In this document: piece after piece, positions 60,690 to 64,000 of the stretch
How positions within the stretch are numbered: position 1 is the stretch's first letter
How the letters are laid out: each line of letters starts with the position of its first letter
Assembly (NCBI RefSeq): GCF_028369105.1
Contig: NZ_JAQNDO010000001.1
Coordinates: forward strand, 4,060,501 to 4,124,500
Direction of reading: 5' to 3'
DNA: 64,000 bases
Origin: Polyangium mundeleinium
GTDB taxonomy: Bacteria; Myxococcota_A; Polyangia; Polyangiales; Polyangiaceae
Notes under the pieces: generated by a model
The model's input: the letters and a program-made list of their open reading frames with translations, nothing else
Database searches by the model: none
Told to the model about the DNA's origin: nothing
Made by a program: the position numbers and the translations under genes

Positions 60690-62093
60690 TCATGGAAGGG
60701 CGCAGGCCGGCACCTGGATCAGGTAGCTCGCGAGGTTGCTCTCCATCGTGCTCTCCCAGGTCGATGCGAACAGCACCTTCGTGAGGTCCGGGTTGGCGAC
60801 CGCCTGCGCCGAGGCGAAGTAGCCAGCGTTGCCGTAGTGGGTATGGGCGAGATTGTAGATTTTCGGGTTCGCCTGGAGCTCGACGGCGATGACCTTGTTG
60901 TAGAACCACTGCGCAGACGGGTCGCACGCTTTCGCGCCGTAGTCCTCGGCGCAGGCGTAGAACCCGACGACGGCGTAGCCAGGCTTGTTCTTGGCGGTTC
61001 CGCTGATGTGCATGGCGGCGCCCGCGTGGTTATCGCCGTAGAGGGGAAAGAGCGGCGTCGCCGTCCCACCTGCGAGCTCGACCATGACCACGTTGCCCGA
61101 ATTCGCCCCGTCGTACGCGGTGTAGACGAGCACCTCGTCTCCGTCCTTCGTCATCGCGAGATCGCTGTGCTCGCTGCGGTCGTGGAGCTGCGTGTAGCTC
61201 GAAAAGTCGGTCTTGTAGGCGCGTGTCCCCAAGGGGAGCCCCCAGGAGGGCACGCAGTAGTTCCCCTTGGGGCTCGTCGAGATGTGGTCGGGCGCCTCCG
61301 TCACGGGCATGTGCCCGAGGATCTTGTCGGCCTCGAAGTCGTAGGCGAAGAGCCCATCGGGGACGAAATTGCTGGCCGCTGTGTGGCCCGCCTCCAGGCA
61401 CCAGATCTTGCCGTCATCGGAGGGGCGCCCCTCCTGCTTCGTCCACATTCCGGTCGCGCCCGGGAAGAGCGCCTTCACGCGTGTCCCGAGATCTCTCGAC
61501 GTGGACTTCTCGTCGCTCGCAATGTCGTAGGTCGAGATCGTGAGACCCTGACCGTACGATTCGAAGAAGTAGAGCTTGTTCGGATCTGTCGGGTGCCAGT
61601 TCGGCTCTTGGGGCTCACCGAGAGAGAGCGTCTTCAGGAAAGCCAGGGTGCCGTCCGGCTTCACCTCGTAAAGGCGCAACCACCCGTTCGAGCTGAGCAT
61701 GATCGCGCGGGTCGAATCGGCATTGAAGGCGGGCCGGCGTGAGTATTCGTGGCGGACCCAGTTCGGGATGTCGTGGTCTTTGACCTGCGAGGCGTCGGTC
61801 ACGCGGGCGACCTTCAGGTGGTAGTGCTCATCCTCGAAGGGGACGTTCAGCGCAGGGCGCATCGTCCCCTCGGTCGGCACCGACGTGTCGTACCCCTCGA
61901 CGAGCATCACGCCGCAGGCGCCGCCGCCCGAGCCCGCGCCGCCGCCCGAGCCCGCGCCGCCGCCCGAGCCCGCGTCCCCGCCGCCCGAGCCCCCGCCTCC
62001 GCTCGAACTCGAGGCTCCGCTCGGATCTCCTCCGCTCGAACCACACCCCACCGCGGCAAGGCCAGTGATCAGAACCAATGCCAAGGTCTTCAT
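60690..62093 (-). CDS. Lipoprotein with beta-propeller-like domain
   Basis: The product is 467 residues from ATG 62093 with lipobox AAVGC. A Ser/Gly linker contains four GSGGGA repeats encoded by an 18-bp tandem repeat (about 61918-61985). The main domain has repeated strand patterns (NADSTRAIMLSSNGWLRLYE; DPNKLYFFES; TKDGDEVLVYT) consistent with a TolB/WD40-like propeller, and four to five Cys. The function is unknown. Confidence 0.78.
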   Translation of the reverse strand: MKTLALVLITGLAAVGCGSSGGDPSGASSSSGGGGSGGGDAGSGGGAGSGGGAGSGGGACGVMLVEGYDTSVPTEGTMRPALNVPFEDEHYHLKVARVTDASQVKDHDIPNWVRHEYSRRPAFNADSTRAIMLSSNGWLRLYEVKPDGTLAFLKTLSLGEPQEPNWHPTDPNKLYFFESYGQGLTISTYDIASDEKSTSRDLGTRVKALFPGATGMWTKQEGRPSDDGKIWCLEAGHTAASNFVPDGLFAYDFEADKILGHMPVTEAPDHISTSPKGNYCVPSWGLPLGTRAYKTDFSSYTQLHDRSEHSDLAMTKDGDEVLVYTAYDGANSGNVVMVELAGGTATPLFPLYGDNHAGAAMHISGTAKNKPGYAVVGFYACAEDYGAKACDPSAQWFYNKVIAVELQANPKIYNLAHTHYGNAGYFASAQAVANPDLTKVLFASTWESTMESNLASYLIQVPACALP

Positions 62094-62169
62094 GCCGCCG
62101 ATATTACACGGAGTCGTCGCAGCACCGATATCCTTCCTCGTCGAGCCCGTGCCCGACAGAGGCTCGGCG

Positions 62170-63348
62170 CTATGGGGGCGACGCGCCGCGTTGCGCGAGG
62201 TTGGGGAGAGGCCACATGACCCCGGGGCTCTGTTCGACGCGTCCTCCGATGAGCTCTGCCGCACTCTCGAGAATCTCGGCTTGCGTCGACTCGGCATACC
62301 CAGCACGGCGTGCGAGATCGGCGCCCAGCGCAGCGACGAGCAAGGCGTGCGCCGCGGGCACGTTGTAGCCTGCGGCATAAAGCGGGTTGAGCTCGAGCAC
62401 CACCGGCCCGCCTCCTCGAAGGAAGGCGAGATCCGCCACGTAGTTCGGCGGCAGATCCGCCGCGAGCAGGGCCGGCGCGAGAGCGCGTACGGCATCGTCG
62501 ACGACCCAACGCCGGGCGGCAAGCGCGCTTTCGAGGGCATGGCGCGGCTCGTCGGCGAGGACCTCGAAAGGGCCATGATAACTCGCCATCAGCAGACGCC
62601 CGCCCAGCACCGTGAGCCGCACCTCGAAGGGGACACGAATGGCATCACGCGCGCCCGCAAGCGCTGGTAGCTCGATTCGCTCGAGATCGATGTGTTCACG
62701 TAATGCGAGGCCGCCGACGTCGAGGGCCACGCGCAGGCGGCGGATCACCTCGAAGACGGTGGCCTCGATATCCGCCTGGTTGTTCCCGAAGTAATGTTCC
62801 GGGTTGGTCGACTTGGTCGACGAATAGAAGCCTCGAACGAAGATGCCTTCGTGAGGATCGATCTCCGCATCGGAGAGAGCATTGTAGATCGCCTCGGTCA
62901 ACTTGCTGCGCACAGCTGCTGGCGAGTCGATGGCCGCGGCGCACGCGTCATCCACGCGCAGAAAGGCCGTGCGCGGGGTGGGGATGCCGGCGCGCGTGAG
63001 GACCGGATAAGAACGATCGAGTCCGAGGACCCGCTCCACGTCGTCGGGAGCGTCCAGGACGCATGCTGGCTTCTGGGCGCTGACGCGATCGAAAAGGGCC
63101 CTGTAGCTCTCGCGGGGAAGCATCGGCAGGTCGATCCAGCACACGCTGCCGCGCACATCGCCAAGGGACGCGTCCAGAGCGCCTGCATGACGGACCGAGA
63201 GGTCCCAGGAACGCAACCGGGCGAGCTTGGTCCAGAAGGTGTGGCGGCGTTTGATCATGGCCACGTTGCGAGGGTCGGCGTGGATGTCAAAAGCGCGGTC
63301 GAGGTCGGAGATCAGCGTGATGCGGGGCACCGCCTCAGGTTCGCACAT
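62170..63348 (-). CDS. ATP-grasp-like protein
   Basis: The product is about 392 residues from ATG 63348 (a GTG at 63393 is possible). The N-terminus resembles a pre-ATP-grasp domain (RITLISDLDRAFDIHADPRN). The centre has VLTRAGIPTPRTAFLRV, and the C-terminus has VVLELNPLYAAGYNV, matching the metal-binding E-x-N motif of the ATP-grasp fold. Such enzymes join a carboxylate to an amine or thiol. The substrate is unknown; no partner gene is evident. Confidence 0.7.
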   Translation of the reverse strand: MCEPEAVPRITLISDLDRAFDIHADPRNVAMIKRRHTFWTKLARLRSWDLSVRHAGALDASLGDVRGSVCWIDLPMLPRESYRALFDRVSAQKPACVLDAPDDVERVLGLDRSYPVLTRAGIPTPRTAFLRVDDACAAAIDSPAAVRSKLTEAIYNALSDAEIDPHEGIFVRGFYSSTKSTNPEHYFGNNQADIEATVFEVIRRLRVALDVGGLALREHIDLERIELPALAGARDAIRVPFEVRLTVLGGRLLMASYHGPFEVLADEPRHALESALAARRWVVDDAVRALAPALLAADLPPNYVADLAFLRGGGPVVLELNPLYAAGYNVPAAHALLVAALGADLARRAGYAESTQAEILESAAELIGGRVEQSPGVMWPLPNLAQRGASPP

Positions 63349-63432
63349 CCGGCGGAGGAAGTGATCGATGGTGTGCCGCACGGTCGGCACCACACGCCAA
63401 GGACCCGCGCCGGCCGGTCCGCCTCGCCGTGA

Positions 63433-64000
63433 TCAATTCCGCCGGCGTGCGCGTCCCATTGCGTAGGCGATGCCGCTCTGGAGCGTCCCCTTGGTCACGA
63501 TGGCGGCGAGGTCGAGGTCGAGATCCACGATCGCGCGCGCGAAGTCCGGGCGCATGCCCGTCAGGACGACCTCGGCGCCGATCAGGCGGAGCGCGCTCGC
63601 CGACTGCAGCAACGCGCCAGCCGCGCGCGCGTCCACGCGCTTCATCCCCGTCACGTCGATGATGACCGTGCGCGCCCTGTGCGCTTGGGCTCCGTGGAGG
63701 ACCGCTTGCATCATCGCCTCGGCGCGCTGCGTGTCCATCGTCCCGATGAGGGGGAGCACGAGGATCTCCTCCATAATCGGGATGAGCGGCATCGAGAGCT
63801 CTTCGAGCCGCGCGCTTTGCATCTGGATGATCTCCTCCTGAAGCGCGGCGCGCGCCGTCTCCGCCTGCGCGCGCTCTTCGAGCTCCCGCTCCAGGCGCTC
63901 CTTGGCCGCGGAGAGCTCCTCGGTGCGGCGGGCGATTCCCTGTTCGAGGTGCTGGTTGAGCTCCCGGAGCTCGGCGCTCATCGATTGCAGCCGATCATAA
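63433..64000 (-). CDS. STAS-domain (RsbR-like) protein, 5' end outside window
   Basis: The frame is open to the window edge. The visible part has a coiled coil (ARRTEELSAAKERLERELEE) and a STAS domain ending at residue ~180 (VIIDVTGMKRVDARAAGALL; LTGMRPDFARAIVDL). RsbR-type proteins have a phosphorylated Thr where this one reads Ala (VDA), so regulation by phosphorylation at that site would be lost. The upstream domain is unseen. Confidence 0.85.
   Translation of the reverse strand, partial: YDRLQSMSAELRELNQHLEQGIARRTEELSAAKERLERELEERAQAETARAALQEEIIQMQSARLEELSMPLIPIMEEILVLPLIGTMDTQRAEAMMQAVLHGAQAHRARTVIIDVTGMKRVDARAAGALLQSASALRLIGAEVVLTGMRPDFARAIVDLDLDLAAIVTKGTLQSGIAYAMGRARRRN

Overview
The window is high-GC DNA that looks myxobacterial (Myxococcota, Polyangia-like). 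The evidence is two eukaryote-like Ser/Thr kinases, an FHA-sigma54 activator, many lipoproteins with Gly-rich linkers, FecR/LysM and OmpA/TSP3 cell-envelope proteins, ECF sigma factors with C-terminal extensions, and frequent ATGA overlaps between genes. This assignment is an inference from gene style; there is no rRNA or other marker here.

1-20.6 kb reads as ordinary chromosome. It holds three acyl-CoA dehydrogenases, a minus-strand run (radical SAM, histidine kinase, Ser/Thr kinase, TPR protein, acyl-CoA dehydrogenase, lipoprotein, mini membrane protein), an envelope-sensor/kinase pair, an OmpA/adenylate cyclase pair, an FHA-sigma54 activator and a LysR/TauE pair. Between two convergent 3' ends (9.1-9.7 kb) lies an unusual array of about 11 short near-palindromes at an exact 43-bp period, followed by a strongly folded element.

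20.6-58.5 kb looks accessory. It starts at a tRNA-Thr with an adjacent tyrosine integrase, then an IS3-family element, a stray 3' half of a tRNA-Ser and later an IS66 remnant that truncates an FHA gene. Its core (24.6-45.9 kb) is a cluster with four different radical SAM enzymes. These are a B12-type RiPP C-methyltransferase-like enzyme, a SPASM-like enzyme, an FxsB-type cyclophane-forming maturase with an 84-residue precursor-like peptide upstream, and a SPASM enzyme carrying a C-terminal CDGSH 2Fe-2S motif. They sit with a DegT aminotransferase fused to a TauD-like oxygenase, an ArnA-like epimerase, sugar-phosphate enzymes (DUF2090 aldolase, HAD phosphatase, FBPase fusion), an M3 peptidase, a caspase-fold H/C protein, a hydrolase, a methyltransferase and a Nudix enzyme. 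I read it as an unrecognised RiPP-type pathway that may also use a modified sugar or cyclitol. This is the best candidate for an undescribed system here.

48-58 kb carries regulators: an XRE protein with a likely operator, and an ECF sigma factor with two copies of a 31-bp promoter-like motif, one before itself (apparently leaderless) and one before a tight five-gene operon of small DNA-binding-like proteins. A second ECF gene is split by a frameshift in a six-base G/C tract. 58.7-64 kb holds lipoproteins with repeat or propeller domains, an ATP-grasp-like protein and a STAS protein cut by the window edge.
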